Source: Costus lasius (taxonomy: Eukaryota; Streptophyta; Magnoliopsida; Zingiberales; Costaceae). From it: DNA of 64,000 nt. Below are positions 11,660 through 23,700 of this stretch, in pieces. The position numbers and the translations under genes were made by a program. Each line of letters begins with the position of its first letter. Positions within the stretch are counted from its first letter, which is position 1. The stretch lies in the NCBI GenBank assembly GCA_027563935.2, contig CM050454.1, positions 6,476,001-6,540,000 on the forward strand, read 5' to 3'. The notes beneath the pieces are model-generated. The model was not told the DNA's origin. It searched no databases and saw only the letters and a list, made by a program, of their open reading frames with translations.

Positions 11660-11677
11660 TGGCGCCGTTGCCGGGGA
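11660..11677 (+). other. Primer-binding site of element B (tRNA-Asp)
   Basis: Identical 18-mer to the PBS of element A, six bases after the LTR end. Confidence 0.9.
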
Positions 11678-11804
11678 CCAATTTCGCTAATATTGATTTG
11701 ATCTAAGAATTGATAGACTAGGATTTTGTTTTCTTTATAGTTCCTTTCTTTTCTGCACTTAGTGAATACTTTCTATTCTCTTTATGATCTTTTGTTAATT
11801 GTTT

Positions 11805-14800
11805 ATGCCCAGGTGTTCTAGAAAATTATTTGAAGAAGATCTAGAACCAGAACGAACTTTTCGCTTGCGCAGAAAACAATTAGCAAAGAAGACCGAAGAA
11901 TCCAAGATGGGTGACGCAAACCCACAACCAAGAACTCTTAAAGACTATGCGAATCCGAACTATCAAGGAGTTCGCTCTAGTATTGTTCGCCCTAACATTG
12001 AAGTGAATAACTTCGTAATCAAGCCTTCTCTGTTATCCATGGTTCAGCAGAACCAATTTGGAGGACTACCTTCTAAGGACCCTAATATGCACCTTTCCAT
12101 ATTTCTTGAATATTGCGATACTTTGAAAATGAATGGTGTTTCCAGTGATGCTTTGAGGCTAAACCCAAACATGAAGGAAGTAGTAAAGAAAGAGATCTTG
12201 AAGCTTCTTGATGCCGGAGTAATCTATCTAATCTCAGATAGCCAGTGGGTGAGCCCAGTTCATGTAGTGCCGAGGAAGGGAGGGATTACTGTGGTAAAGA
12301 ATGAAAACAATGTGCTTATTCCGACAAGAGCGGTAACAGGGTGGCGGATGTGCATTGACTATCGGAAATTGAATGTCGTCACCCGAAAAGATCATTTCCC
12401 TTTGCCCTTCATTGACCAGATGCTAGAGCGTCTAGCTTATAATTCCTATTTTTGTTTTCTTGACGGATACTCTGGTTTCTTTCAGATCCCCATACACCCC
12501 GAAGATCAGGAGAAGACGACATTCACGTGTCCTTATGACACCTTCGCCTATCGTCGCATGCCTTTTGGGCTTTGCAATGCACCAGCTACCTTTCAGCGTT
12601 GCATGATAGCCATCTTCTCTGATTTGATTGAGGACATCATGGATGTGTTCATGGATGACTTTTCCATTTATGGATCTGATTTTGATATTTGTCTGTCTAA
12701 TTTGTCGCGAGTTTTGAAACGTTGTGAAGAATATAATTTAGTTTTAAATTGAGAAAAGTGTCATTTTATGGTAAATGAAGGCATTGTTTTAGGACTCTTA
12801 ATTTCTAGTCGTGGTATTGAAGTGGATAAGGCAAAAATAGAAGTGATTGAAATACTACCTCCGCCATCGTCTATTAAAGGAATTAGAAGTTTTCTTGGTC
12901 ACGCGGGTTTTTATAGACGTTTTATTAAGGATTTTTCAAAAATTGCTAGACCCCTCACTTTGTTACTTGGTAAAGATATTCCTTTTGTTTTTAATGAAGA
13001 TTGTATGATTGCTTTTCAGAAACTTGAAGAGACTTTCATCTCAGCACCCATAATTCAGCCACCTGACTGGTCAATGCCATTCGAGCTTATGTGTGATGCT
13101 AGCGACCATGCCATAGGTGTTGTTCTAGGACAACGCAAGGAGAAGAAGTTGCATGCCATATATTATGCGAGCAGGACATTGGATGATGCGCAGATCAACT
13201 ATACAACCACAGCAAAGGAGTTTTTGGCTATTGTTTTTGCATTCAATAAATTTAGGTCATATCTTATCGACTCTAAAGTAGTTGTTTATATAGATCATGC
13301 CGCCATAAGGTATCTCATGAGTAAGAAGGATTCTAAGCCAAGATTAATCAGATGGATCCTTCTATTACAAGAGTTTGACCTGGAGATAAAGGACAAGAAG
13401 GGCTTCGAAAATTCTGTTGCTGATCACTTGTCACGCCTTTGTGCAAAAGATGGAGTAAAGGAAGCTGCGGATTATGAGATGAATGATTCCTTCCCAGATG
13501 AACACCTTTGCGCTATTGCGAAAGCTGATGCTCCCTGGTATGCCGACATTGTAAATTATTTAGTAGCTGATGTTCTACCTGTTGACTTGACATACCAGGG
13601 AAGAAAAAGGTTTTTTGTGGGAAGCAAGACACTATTATTGGGAAGATCCGTTTCTATTCAAAAGATGTGCATATGGATTATACAGAAGATGTCTGCCAGA
13701 GGAAGAAGTTAAGGATGTACTTTTCCATTGCCACAGTTCTGCATATGGAGGCCACACTAGCTCATCTAAGACAGCATTTAAAGTACTTTAGTCGGGTCTC
13801 TTTTGGCCAACACTTTTCAAGGATGCATGGAATTTTGTCCTGACTTGTGAGGAATGTCAAAGAACGGGGAATATCTCAAAACGTGATGGAATGCCACTGA
13901 ACAGTCTTTTGGAAATAGAAATATTTGATGTGTGGGGTATCGAATACATGGGCCCTTTTCCATCTTCATGTGGGAATAAGTATATTCTAGTAGCAGTCGA
14001 TTATGTCTCAAAATGGGTGGAAGCCGTGGAATCTCTGACCAATGATTCCAGAGTGGTTATCAAACTGTTCAGAAAAATAATATTTCCAAGGTTTGGAGTT
14101 CCAAGGGTCATTATAAGTGACGGAGGCTCTCACTTCATAGAGCAAAAATTCTCTACTTTGATGAAGAAATACGGGGTGAGACATAAAATTTCTACTCCTT
14201 ATCACCCTCAGACAAGTGGCCAAGTTGAAATTTCAAATAGAGAATTGAAGAAAATTCTTGAGAAAACTGTTTCGAAGTCAAGGACGGATTGGTCGATGAA
14301 GCTTGATGATACATTGTGGGCATACCGGACTGCATTTAAAACCCCAATTGGTATGTCACCTTATCAGCTTGTTTACGGGAAATCTTTTCATCTTCCGGTA
14401 GAGTTGGAACATAAAGCTTATTGGGAAATAAAAACTTTGAATTATGACTTAAAGGCTGCTGGAGAAAAAAGACAGTTACAGATTGATGAACTTGAAGAAA
14501 TCCGAATGAATGCATACGAGAGTGCTAAAATCTACAAAGAAAGAATGAAAAAATGGCATGATCGTCACATCATCGTTAAAGATTTTCAAGAAGGTGACCT
14601 CGTCTTACTTTTCAATTCGAGATTGAGGCTGTTTCTAGGAAAACTAAAAACGAGATGGTCAGGACCTTTCAAGATTGTTAATGTCTATCCGTATGGTGCA
14701 GTCAAAATTTGGAGTGAAAAGACCAGAAAATTTATGGTGAATGGTCAACGCCTGGAGCATTATTACTTGTCAGAACCTATTGAGAAAACTATCAACCAGA

Positions 14801-14829
14801 AACTTTCAGAACCTTCACCACCTACATGA
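11805..14829 (+). pseudogene. Gag fragment fused to RT-RNase H-integrase (element B), broken
   Basis: ATG 11805 begins an Athila-like gag N-terminus (about 120 codons, similar to 2909-3163 of element A) that runs without a break into the start of RT at about 12163 (NPNMKEVVKKEI-type). The rest of gag, the zinc knuckle and protease are gone. RT has the FGLCNAPATFQR motif and an FMDD active site (about 12650). A TGA at 12750-12752 replaces an expected Trp codon; RT and RNase H continue at 12768 (DAS motif at about 13097, YIDH at about 13290). A frameshift near 13610-13620 and a stop near 13791 break the integrase zinc region. Then 13891-14829 is open and carries the integrase core ([17 protein letters not shown]) and a C-terminal domain. 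Confidence 0.9.
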
Positions 14830-15696
14830 AGAGAGAGATTTATGTCGAGCTAGCGACTTTAAACTTAGCGCTTCTTGGGAGGCAACCCAAGTATTTCCCC
14901 TTATTCTTTTGGTTTTATTTATCCTTTTAATTTTCCCAATGGCTAATTCTTACCTTTTATGTCTTTGTAGGAACCTCCAACAAAATTTCTGGGTGAGACG
15001 AAAATTAGAGAATTTTTGAAGAAAATACGGCCTGCCCGTAAAAATTTTTACGGTCGTATTATTCGGGGACAGAAAGTTTCACGGTTGCCAGTGAAACATT
15101 TTACAGCCGTGTTTCTCTCTTTGTTTTTAAAAAAAAGTGTGTGTCGTAAAAATTTCACGGCCGCCCGTGAAAAGTTTTACGGCCGTAAAAGCTGCAGCCC
15201 CTTTCTGAACAGAATGTTTCACGGCCACCCGTGAAATTTTTACGGCCGTGAATCTATTCGCTTATAAGAGCAGCATGACCGTATTTCTAGGGTTTTCGCC
15301 TGTTTTCTCCACTCGACCGCATCGCTTCTTCCTTCCAAGCCTTCCTCCACCACCAAAAGCCTCTGGCGACCTCTCCTAACCAAGATCTAACCTTGATCAT
15401 TGGTGATTTGCCGTTCGGAGCCTCGATTTGCTCCATTCAGCGGAAACTTCCAACACCGTCGCCGGCATTTGATTCTCGCCGCCTGAACTCCGCCGGCCTC
15501 CTGCTGTCAAAGGCTTCACACGAGGTATTAAACCCTTCCTTAGTTGATTGCTGCAACCATATTTGAACTAAAGCATCAAGGTTGGTGATTGAGTTGAGGA
15601 TTTTTGAACGGTTGTCTGCGCTTTACCTGAGCTCTGCTTTCGATTTATTTGAAAAGCCTGCATAAATTCACTTGTTAGTTCTCAAAAACATAGAGC
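14830..15696 (+). promoter_or_regulatory. Region between integrase and 3' ORF of B, with palindrome array
   Basis: Palindromes occur at 15025-15059, 15076-15097, 15152-15172, 15175-15190 and 15216-15252 (for example TTTTACGGCCGTAAAA), the same type as in the B LTR. Immediately after comes a TATA-like GCTTATAAGAGC (about 15252-15263), then a pyrimidine-rich leader of about 430 bp up to the ORF start. This order (array, TATA-like box, leader, ORF) copies that of the LTR and suggests an internal promoter for the 3' ORF; that is inference. Confidence 0.65.
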
Positions 15697-16989
15697 ATGG
15701 CTCCTAGAACCAAGAAGATTGTGAACAAGGGGAAGAAACCCTCTTCTTCAACAGCTAACACAAACCCATATGGCATCATTTTCAGGAATGATAAACAAGA
15801 AAATAGATGCAATGCACTTTGCTCCAGACGTATGCTTAACACAAGATATATGGATAAGAAAACTATGGAAGTTCTTGGTTTAGATGAAGATTTGGAGTGG
15901 ATGCTTGGGCAAATTAATGCATTGAGATTCTTCCAATTAACTCCACAGACATTTATTCCCCTGGTCTTGGAGTTTCTTAGTAGCTTGGAAGTTGAACTCC
16001 ATGCTGAATACGAGCATGAGCCAAAGGGCCGTTTAACCTTCCGGTTGGCAAACATTGAGAGGAGTCTCTCACTTAGGGATGTGAGGAACATACTATCATT
16101 ACCTAGCGGTGGAACAGCACGTCCAACGAGGGAATATGTAGAAAGAGCATTTTGGTATCAAGTTGCATTTAATTCTAAATTTTCTGTTAAGACGGCACGA
16201 GCTTCCAGTCTCTCAAATCCATGTTTGCGTTATGTGCACAGAATTCTAACACATACGGTTTTTGGAAGAGGAGAAAGTGATGGTATGATTCGTCAAACAG
16301 AGTTATATTTTTTGTGGTGCATGTTACATGGCCATCAAGTTGATGTTGCATACTACTTAGTGAAACACTTTGACAAGGTGGCTCGAGCACAAAAAGGCGC
16401 TATTGTCGTAGGTGGATATATTGCTCTCATAGCTATTGCCTTGAATGTAGACCCATATGGAGTTGAAACTGCAAAAGGAAATCCCAAGCTTGATCTGGAA
16501 TCATGTGTAGCTATGAGAATGATATTGCATGAGAGTCATGGTTTTTCTTTGATACTTGGACCGGATACTCCAGCTTTGTCTTTGTCGAACAAAGAAAGGA
16601 TCACAGTTCGCAACCAACTGAATTGGAGGATTTCCCCAGATGCAGCCACCAGAGAAAACCCAACTCCGCTTGATTCAGTTGCGCCACCACCGTCATTTAC
16701 GGGGGTTAGATTTAGCTGGATGGATGATGACTCACCGCTGTTGCGGTCTGGTGCTTCTTCTCATGGTGCAACCCCTCAAGGAAATTGGACTACCTCTCAA
16801 GATCCAGGATTCCAAGCACTATCAGCGGAGGTATTTTCACAAGGGCGTCTTATGAAAGAATTATTCAATGTCGTTAGAGAAAATCAAGAGGATATTCGAG
16901 GTATGAAATCTTTTATGAAGGATCACTTTGGCACTAGTAGTGATTCGGATGAGCACACGGGAGAACAAGATGATGAGGAAACGGACTAA
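15697..16989 (+). CDS. Intact 3' ORF of Athila-like element B (430 aa, function unknown)
   Basis: A single open frame from ATG 15697 to TAA 16989. The N-terminus is basic (about residues 1-22, Lys/Ser rich). The middle (about 25-290) holds the segments shared with element A: NPYGIIFRN, RSLSLRDVRNIL, a Cys/Trp-containing FLWCMLHGHQ stretch, and a hydrophobic stretch GAIVVGGYIALIAIALNVD (about 231-249) that could be one membrane segment or a buried helix. The C-terminus is acidic. Related ORFs sit downstream of integrase in Athila elements and have been called envelope-like because of position; I see no signal peptide. It stays open while the pol of the same element is broken. Confidence 0.75.
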   Translation: MAPRTKKIVNKGKKPSSSTANTNPYGIIFRNDKQENRCNALCSRRMLNTRYMDKKTMEVLGLDEDLEWMLGQINALRFFQLTPQTFIPLVLEFLSSLEVELHAEYEHEPKGRLTFRLANIERSLSLRDVRNILSLPSGGTARPTREYVERAFWYQVAFNSKFSVKTARASSLSNPCLRYVHRILTHTVFGRGESDGMIRQTELYFLWCMLHGHQVDVAYYLVKHFDKVARAQKGAIVVGGYIALIAIALNVDPYGVETAKGNPKLDLESCVAMRMILHESHGFSLILGPDTPALSLSNKERITVRNQLNWRISPDAATRENPTPLDSVAPPPSFTGVRFSWMDDDSPLLRSGASSHGATPQGNWTTSQDPGFQALSAEVFSQGRLMKELFNVVRENQEDIRGMKSFMKDHFGTSSDSDEHTGEQDDEETD

Positions 16990-18308
16990 AATGCAGATGA
17001 TGAGTAGTATCTTGTGAGTATAACTAATCATATCTTATGATTTATGCACCTATATATGTTTGATAATGCATTAACATTTTGTAGGAAAAGGTGATCTTAC
17101 TATGCCTTTTGAAGCTAATGGTCATCGATATTTTGTGTGTTTGAATGAAATTCGATTTGGTTGTACTTTGATACTTAAATACTGGATTGACAAATATTTG
17201 AAATACTTTCTGAACTATTATCTGGATGTCATTCAGCACCATGTGTTAGTGCATTAGGATGAAACAATGGATTGTATGAACCTAAGTAATCTGGATATAT
17301 GTTAACTGTCAATCGAAATTATGGTTTTTCTTGATTGAGCTATCTTAGATACAATCGTGCTTGGAACTTTTGTGAGATATTTCTTTGTGGTGATGCATGA
17401 TTTTTGTCTTGTGTTCTTGAAGACTTTGTATATCTATGTGTAAGCATGAATAAGTTATCTTCTTGTGTTGAGTTTATTTCTTCAATACATATCATGTCAA
17501 TTTTAATTTTTCATGATATAGTGCATGAGGTTTTGTTAATTACATTATTTGATGAATGAAATTTAAGGGGTGATGTGATCTCTCTCAAATAAAATGAATA
17601 TACTAGCGCATTAGTGGGGTTAAAGTTGATTGATAAACCTAATAATTGTTTATACTATTATGTTATTTGTTGGGAAATAAGAATCCAAGATCCACAAAAT
17701 AATAGTGAAGACTCCCCTACTTGGCACTGTGGGAAAGCGCAGTGGTACCGAAGATCATGGGTTGAAGCAATAAATAGAAAAAGTATGTATCTATGTGGGT
17801 ACATGCTATGAGAGAAATTATTTCACATAAACTCCGCTGTCCTTAGTAAATTCTTTCCAAATTAGAGGATATGAGTTCTATTGCATTGATTATGTGATCC
17901 GTGCACTCTAATCTCGTCACCAGAAAAAGGTGGTAATCGAGTTAGAGGATGTGAATGATTAAAAAAAAAAGAGTGGAAAAAGATCTTGGAAACCAAATTC
18001 CTGTAAACGAAAGCATAATGAGTTAAGACAAAAATTTGGGTGAGCCCTTGAAACAGAAACTTATCTTTTATGCAGATTGCGAAAAGTTATTTGATTGAAA
18101 TCATGATCCCTTTTGATTGAATTTTGAAAAGCAATGTATTTATATAAAATCGTTTTGCATTATAAATTGAAAAAAAAAAGATTTCATGAATGATTGTATT
18201 ATAGAGATTTACTATTGCATATGGGAGGTTATCTTATCATACTTTCAATTATTCTTTGATCTATTTTATTTGCTTGAGGACAAGTACAGATTTAAGTCGT
18301 AGGTATTT
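16990..18308 (+). other. 3' untranslated region and polypurine region of element B
   Basis: AT-rich, no coding content. It holds the hairpin motif at 17708-17755 and a second short inverted repeat at about 17910-17945 (CACC/GGTG arms). It ends with 'cttgaggacaagtacagatt' and a purine-rich run before the 3' LTR, as in element A. Confidence 0.7.
17708..17755 (+). repeat. Covarying hairpin motif, element B 3' region
   Basis: Reads 'cccctacttggcactg..cagtggtacc'. CACTG (17725-17729) faces CAGTG (17740-17744) over a 10-nt loop. It is homologous to the two copies in element A, with the stem kept and the loop changed. Confidence 0.72.
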
Positions 18309-19787
18309 TGATGACACGCATTTGTATTGTATTCTGAGCATATTTTTGCAATGGATTTCATCTCCTTTTTGCTAGAATTTTCATATATTTTGACTTAAAT
18401 TTCTATGTTTATTCGGAATCTTCACCTCTCTTTATTTTCATCACATTTCAAGTGAAAATGATTACAAATTGATAGATTTTGAGATTTTCAAACACATAGA
18501 CGAAATCTACAAGTCAAGATGAAGTTGACCAGCAAGTTTCAAGTCAATTGGGATCTGTTCTGAAAATTATGGCCTGCCCGTAATTCATTTTACAGCCGTA
18601 TTTTTGGACAAACAGAACGTTTCATAGCTCAACCGTAATTTGCATCACGACCGTATCAAATTTGAACAGAAGATTTTACGGCCACACCCGTAAAAGATTT
18701 TACGGCCGTAATTTTATCGGAAGCAAATATTGAAATTGAACAGAAGGTTTCACGGCCACCCGTGAAAATAATTACGGCCGTGAATTGTTCTGCCAAATTC
18801 GAACTTGACTCGATTTTTCATCCAATTTGATCCGGTTTCAAGCCAACTTTTGGGGAAACCCTGAGGAAGTATTGGGGAACTATTTAAAGAAGATTTGGGC
18901 CGAATTTAAAGGGCTTTTTGGGCGGATTTTCAAGGAGAAAATTTTGAAAGGAGGCGAAACTAGGGCAAGAGGCGGCGATCTTCAAATTTTGACAGGAAAA
19001 GCTTCAATCTTCCGGCGATTTTGGCGATGAGCTTCATCAGGGAACATTGATCCTTGTTTTCTTTAGTTTCTTTTCACGTTTCTTCGCCAATTGTAATCAA
19101 AACATGGATTTTTATATCGTGAATGTGTTTAACATGTTAGCGTAAACGTTTCTTCAGGATTAAGGGTGTAGCCCTCTTTGTTTTAATGACTTGATTGTTT
19201 TATACATCTTATGAAGTTATTTATTCATGTTATATTCAATTATTGTTGCGCTAATCACATGATATTTACTGGCCATGATTCTCATGTTTTAGACGTCTCG
19301 AAAAGTACTGAGAAGTGAATCGAGATGTCTGATCTATAATATTTGGACAAGTCGATTCGAACACGAGAGTAGTTCGAATTAACTTGAGGGATTTTTATTG
19401 ATTTATCAAGAGCTCATTGGGTTTATCTTGAGTTAATAACCACGAGAGTAGGGGATTAAGTCGGATAAACACCGGATTGTACTACTGAGAAGGGGCAATC
19501 TATACATGCGGATAAATCCCCTTCAACATAGTAAATCCTTCCTAAGATTTCTTTAATTTTAATAAGTCTTGAACCATAGAGTGGTGAACCTGAAATCCTG
19601 AATTTTCCATAAATTGATTACAAACCCCAGATTGCCTTTTGTCGCTTTTGTTCAGCAGTAATAAACTTCATTTTCTCTCAGATTAGTCTAGCTAACGATT
19701 TTTATAAGAATCAGTACTTAGCCATTGGTCCCTGTGGATCGATATTTTTATTACTTCGACATGTCCATGCACTTGCGAATCACATCA
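18309..19787 (+). repeat. Element B 3' LTR
   Basis: 1479 bp, matches 10174-11653 with scattered substitutions, and ends CACATCA followed by the ACACT duplication. Confidence 0.93.
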
Positions 19788-20119
19788 ACACTCGAAAGAG
19801 GGCACCTTGTACCATAGGGTAGATTCCTTATGCATATCTGTAAATCCAAGTAACTGATATTTATTTCTTAATGCAAATAAAATCGTCGGAGTGGTGAAAA
19901 CCCAAACCCTGATATTCTCTCTCATATATCTACCCTGCCGTAGTTGTTTGATTTCTTGTTTACTATTCTGCTTAGTTTTAGTTTTCTTTAGTTCCAAAAA
20001 CCACAATTTGATCAGCTTAGATTCCAAAAATTAGATTTTCTATTACTCACCTTGTTCCCTGTGGGAGACGATATCTTTTATATGACTGCGACATTTCCGT
20101 GCACTTGCGGATAGTGTCA
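19788..20119 (+). repeat. Element A 3' LTR, right part
   Basis: Begins with the second ACACT copy and continues the A LTR exactly where 10173 stops, matching about 2296-2627. It ends GTGTCA, followed by GCGGC (20120-20124). Confidence 0.92.
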
Positions 20120-20124
20120 GCGGC

Positions 20125-20568
20125 AAGCGAAGACAAAGATGAATGACTCGGCATTCGGTTCAAGGCGAGCGAGGCAATTTTGACTTGGTCAAAATTGAGT
20201 TTGCGAAATTGGATCGCGCGGCGAATTTTGGCGCTGACGCAATCTCAACGTCAGCAAGGGTGAAATCTGATTCGGCAGGCGAAATTTGACGGCTGACATC
20301 ACACCAACATCAGCAAACGTGATTCGTTCGAGCGGTGCGCGGCGGATTGACTTTGGGGCATTGACCAGGTCAATTAGGGTTGACTCTGGTCAAAATCAGG
20401 ATGTATAATTCTAACTTAGGGTTAGGGTTTCAGATATTTCCAATTTGAGGGTGATTTTACACTCAGAGAATTAGGGTTTCCAAATTGGGGTGAAATCACG
20501 CCCGAAAATCCTAGAGATTTCACGCCGGTCTAGTGTTCCGCCGGAGAACCTTTGGCCGGGGCGTGACA
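20125..20568. mobile_element. GC-rich insert in C1 (right part)
   Basis: Continuation of 285-1026 after element A. It holds several TTGACC/GGTCAA words and ends GGGGCGTGACA. The C1 sequence resumes with 'atgtccatta', the usual Copia stretch just 3' of RNase H on the - strand. No gene recognised. Confidence 0.4.
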
Positions 20569-20761
20569 CGATGTCCATTAAAAGAAATGTGCCTCATTAA
20601 AACCTTTACTAGGAAAAACCCTATGGGATAAAAACCTAATAAAGGAAAAAGAGTACACTATATTTATAAATGTCAATTGATATCTTTGAGTCTACGAATC
20701 CTAATATTATATACAAGCTTTTCAAATATTGAAGTAGGAAGTGCCTTGGTAAATAGATCTA

Positions 20762-23700
20762 CTAGAGTATCACTGAACGGACTTGTTGAATACTTATATG
20801 ACCATTCTTTTGAAGACCATGAGTGAAAAAGAATTTTGGTGAAATATGTTTTGTTCTATCTCCTTTATTGTACCCTTCTTTTAATTGGGTAATACATGCA
20901 GTATTATACTCATATATGATTGTCGGAATCATTTTTTCTGAAGATAAGCCACAAGTGTTATGTATATGTTGAATTATAGATTTTAACCAAACACATTCTC
21001 GACTTGCCTCATGTAAAGCTAAAATTTCTGCATGATTAGAAGATGTGGATGCTATGGTCTGTTTCATAGACTGTCATGATATAGTTGTTCCACCACATGT
21101 AAATAAATAAACTGTTTGTGATCGACCATTATGATGATTAGACAAATAACCTGCATCTGCATAACCAATTAAGTCTGACTTGAGTAATTTTGAGTAAAAC
21201 AAACCCCATATCTATTGTTCCTCTAAGATAGCGAAGTATGTGCTTAACTCCATTCCAATGCCTTCGCGTAGATGAAGAACTATGTCTTGGTAATAAATTA
21301 GCAGCAAATGATATATCAGGCCGTGTATAATTAGCAAGATACATTAGTGCTCCAATTGCACTAAGGTATGGTACTTCAGGACTAAGTAGTTCTTCATCCT
21401 TTTCTTGAGGTTTAAAGGGATCTTTGTTCACATCTAATGACCTTACAACCATCGAAGTGCACAACGGATGTGACATGTCCATATAAAATCTTTTTAGCAC
21501 CGTTGCTAAATAAATATTTTGATATATAAAAATTCCATTATTTAAGTATTCAATTTGTAATCCAAGACAAAATTTTGTCCTTCCTAGATCTTTCATCTCG
21601 AATTCTTTCTTTAAACAATTTATAGTTTTTAGAAACTCTTCAGGAATAATATTTAAGTCATCAACATAAACAGCAATTCTAGCAAATCCATTTTCAGACC
21701 TTTTAATAAAAATACATGGACAAATGGAGTTATTTTTATATTTTTCTTTTAGCAAATATTCACTAAGGCGATTATACCACATACGTCCAGATTGTTTCAG
21801 CCCATAAAGAGATTTATTCAACTTGATTTAATAATCTTCTTGTGAACATAAATTATGTGCTTCAGGAAGATTAAATCCTTCAGGTAGCTTCATATAAATA
21901 TCATTATCTAGAGATCTATATAAATAGGCTATAACAACATCCATCAGATGTAAATCAAGCCCTACTTGTGCTACTAGACTAATTAAGTACCGAAACGTAC
22001 TTGTATCAACCACAGGTGAATATGTTTCTTCAAAATCAATGCCGGGTCTTTGTGAAAAACCTTGAGCAACATGTCGTGCTTTATATCTCACAATTTCATC
22101 ATTTTCATTTCGTTTTCGTACAAAAACCCACTTATATCTAATATGTTTTACACCTTTAGGTGTACGGATTACAGGTCCAAAAACTTTTTGTTTAGCAAGA
22201 GAATTTAATTCCGCTTCAATTGCAATTTTTTTTCCATTTTGGCCAATCATCTCTTTATTTGCAATCTGAAATAAACTTTGGTTCATGATCCTCATTATCA
22301 TTTATTATATCAAGCACTATATTATATGCAAAAACATCGTCAACATTGACTTCATGTCGATTCCATTGTAGTCTATTCATTACATAATTTATTGAGATCT
22401 CTTTATTTTTACAAATTTCAATTTCTTGTGTTTCTTCTGGAATTGGAATATTGACTATGTCAGAGGACTCTTTTGGAGTTATTACATCCTCGATTTGGCC
22501 ATCTTGATTTTTAGCTCATTTTCTTATGTAAGGATTTTTATCTTTGGAACCTATGGGTCTGCCATGCTTCATGCGTGCTTGAGACTCATTTGCAATACTA
22601 GATTTTTCAATAGGAATATCAATTTTTATTGGAGCATTAGCACCTGGTATCTATGACTTAGTTACTCTTTTTGGGTTGATGAATACATCTAGTAATTGGT
22701 TAGCTAAGCCTTGTAAATGAATTATCCTTTGAACTTCTAATTCGCATTGTTTTATACGAGGACTAAGATGAGATAATGATAATTAATTCCAGCTAATCTC
22801 TTTTTCTAACTACTTCTTTTCTCCCCCTAATGTCGGAAAATTTGATTCATCAAAATGACAATCGGCAAATCGAGCCATGAATAAATCTCCTGTTAATGGT
22901 TCAAGATACTTTATTATAGATGGAGACTCATATCCAATATATATTCCCAATCTTCTTTGAGGACCATCTTAGTGTGTTGTGGTGGAGCAATTGGAACATA
23001 ATATAATACATCCAAAAATTCTTAGATGAGAAATATTAGGTTTCTGACCAAAAACCAATTGTAAATGGGAGAACTTATGATAGCTTATTGGCTTGATGCG
23101 AATCAATACTGCAGTATGCAAGATTGCATGTCCCCAAGTAGAATTTGGAAGCTTTGATCTCATAAACAATGGTCTTGCAATCAATTGTAAGCACTTAATG
23201 AATGATTCTGCAAGTCCATTTCTTGTATGAACATGTGCTACAGGATGTTCAATATCAATTCCAATAGACATACAATATTCATTAAAAACTTGAGATGTAA
23301 ATTCACCAGCATTATCAAGGCATATTTTCTTAATTGGATAATCAGGAAAATGAGCTTTTAGTCGAATTATTTGCAAGCAATCTCGCAAATGCTTGGTCGC
23401 GGGTTGATAATAAACAAACATGTGGCTATTTAGTTGAAGCATCAATTAAACCATAAAATATCTAAATTGTCCACATGGTGGGTGTATTGGTCCACAAATA
23501 TCACCGTGTATACGTTCTAAGAACGCGAGAGATTCAGTCCTAACTTTTACTGATGATGGTCAAATTATCAACTTTCCTTGGGAACAAGCAGCATATGAGA
23601 AATTATTGGATTGAAGAATCTCCTGGCTCTTCAATAGGTGTCCACATGAATTTTTAATTATTTTTCGCATCATAATAGATCCGGGATGGCCCAATCGATC

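Larger units (their letters stand above)
10174..19787 (+). mobile_element. Athila-like Ty3 retrotransposon B, nested in the 3' LTR of A
   Basis: 9614 bp: 5' LTR 10174-11653, tRNA-Asp PBS, a gag fragment fused to RT, RNase H and integrase (11805-14829, broken), palindrome array, intact 3' ORF (15697-16989), 3' untranslated region, polypurine region, and 3' LTR 18309-19787. A perfect ACACT TSD brackets it. It is related to A in layout, PBS and 3' ORF, but the LTR sequences differ except at the last ~30 bases. Confidence 0.93.
1027..20119 (+). mobile_element. Athila-like Ty3 retrotransposon A (interrupted by B)
   Basis: 5' LTR 1027-2627, PBS complementary to tRNA-Asp, degenerate gag-protease (2795-5240), palindrome array, a broken 3' ORF (6148-7645), a long 3' untranslated region, a polypurine region and a 3' LTR split by element B (8906-10173 and 19788-20119). 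RT, RNase H and integrase are absent: sequence resembling the region after integrase follows protease directly. A perfect 5-bp TSD (GCGGC) brackets the whole, so the insertion is clean. The element cannot be autonomous. Confidence 0.9.
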
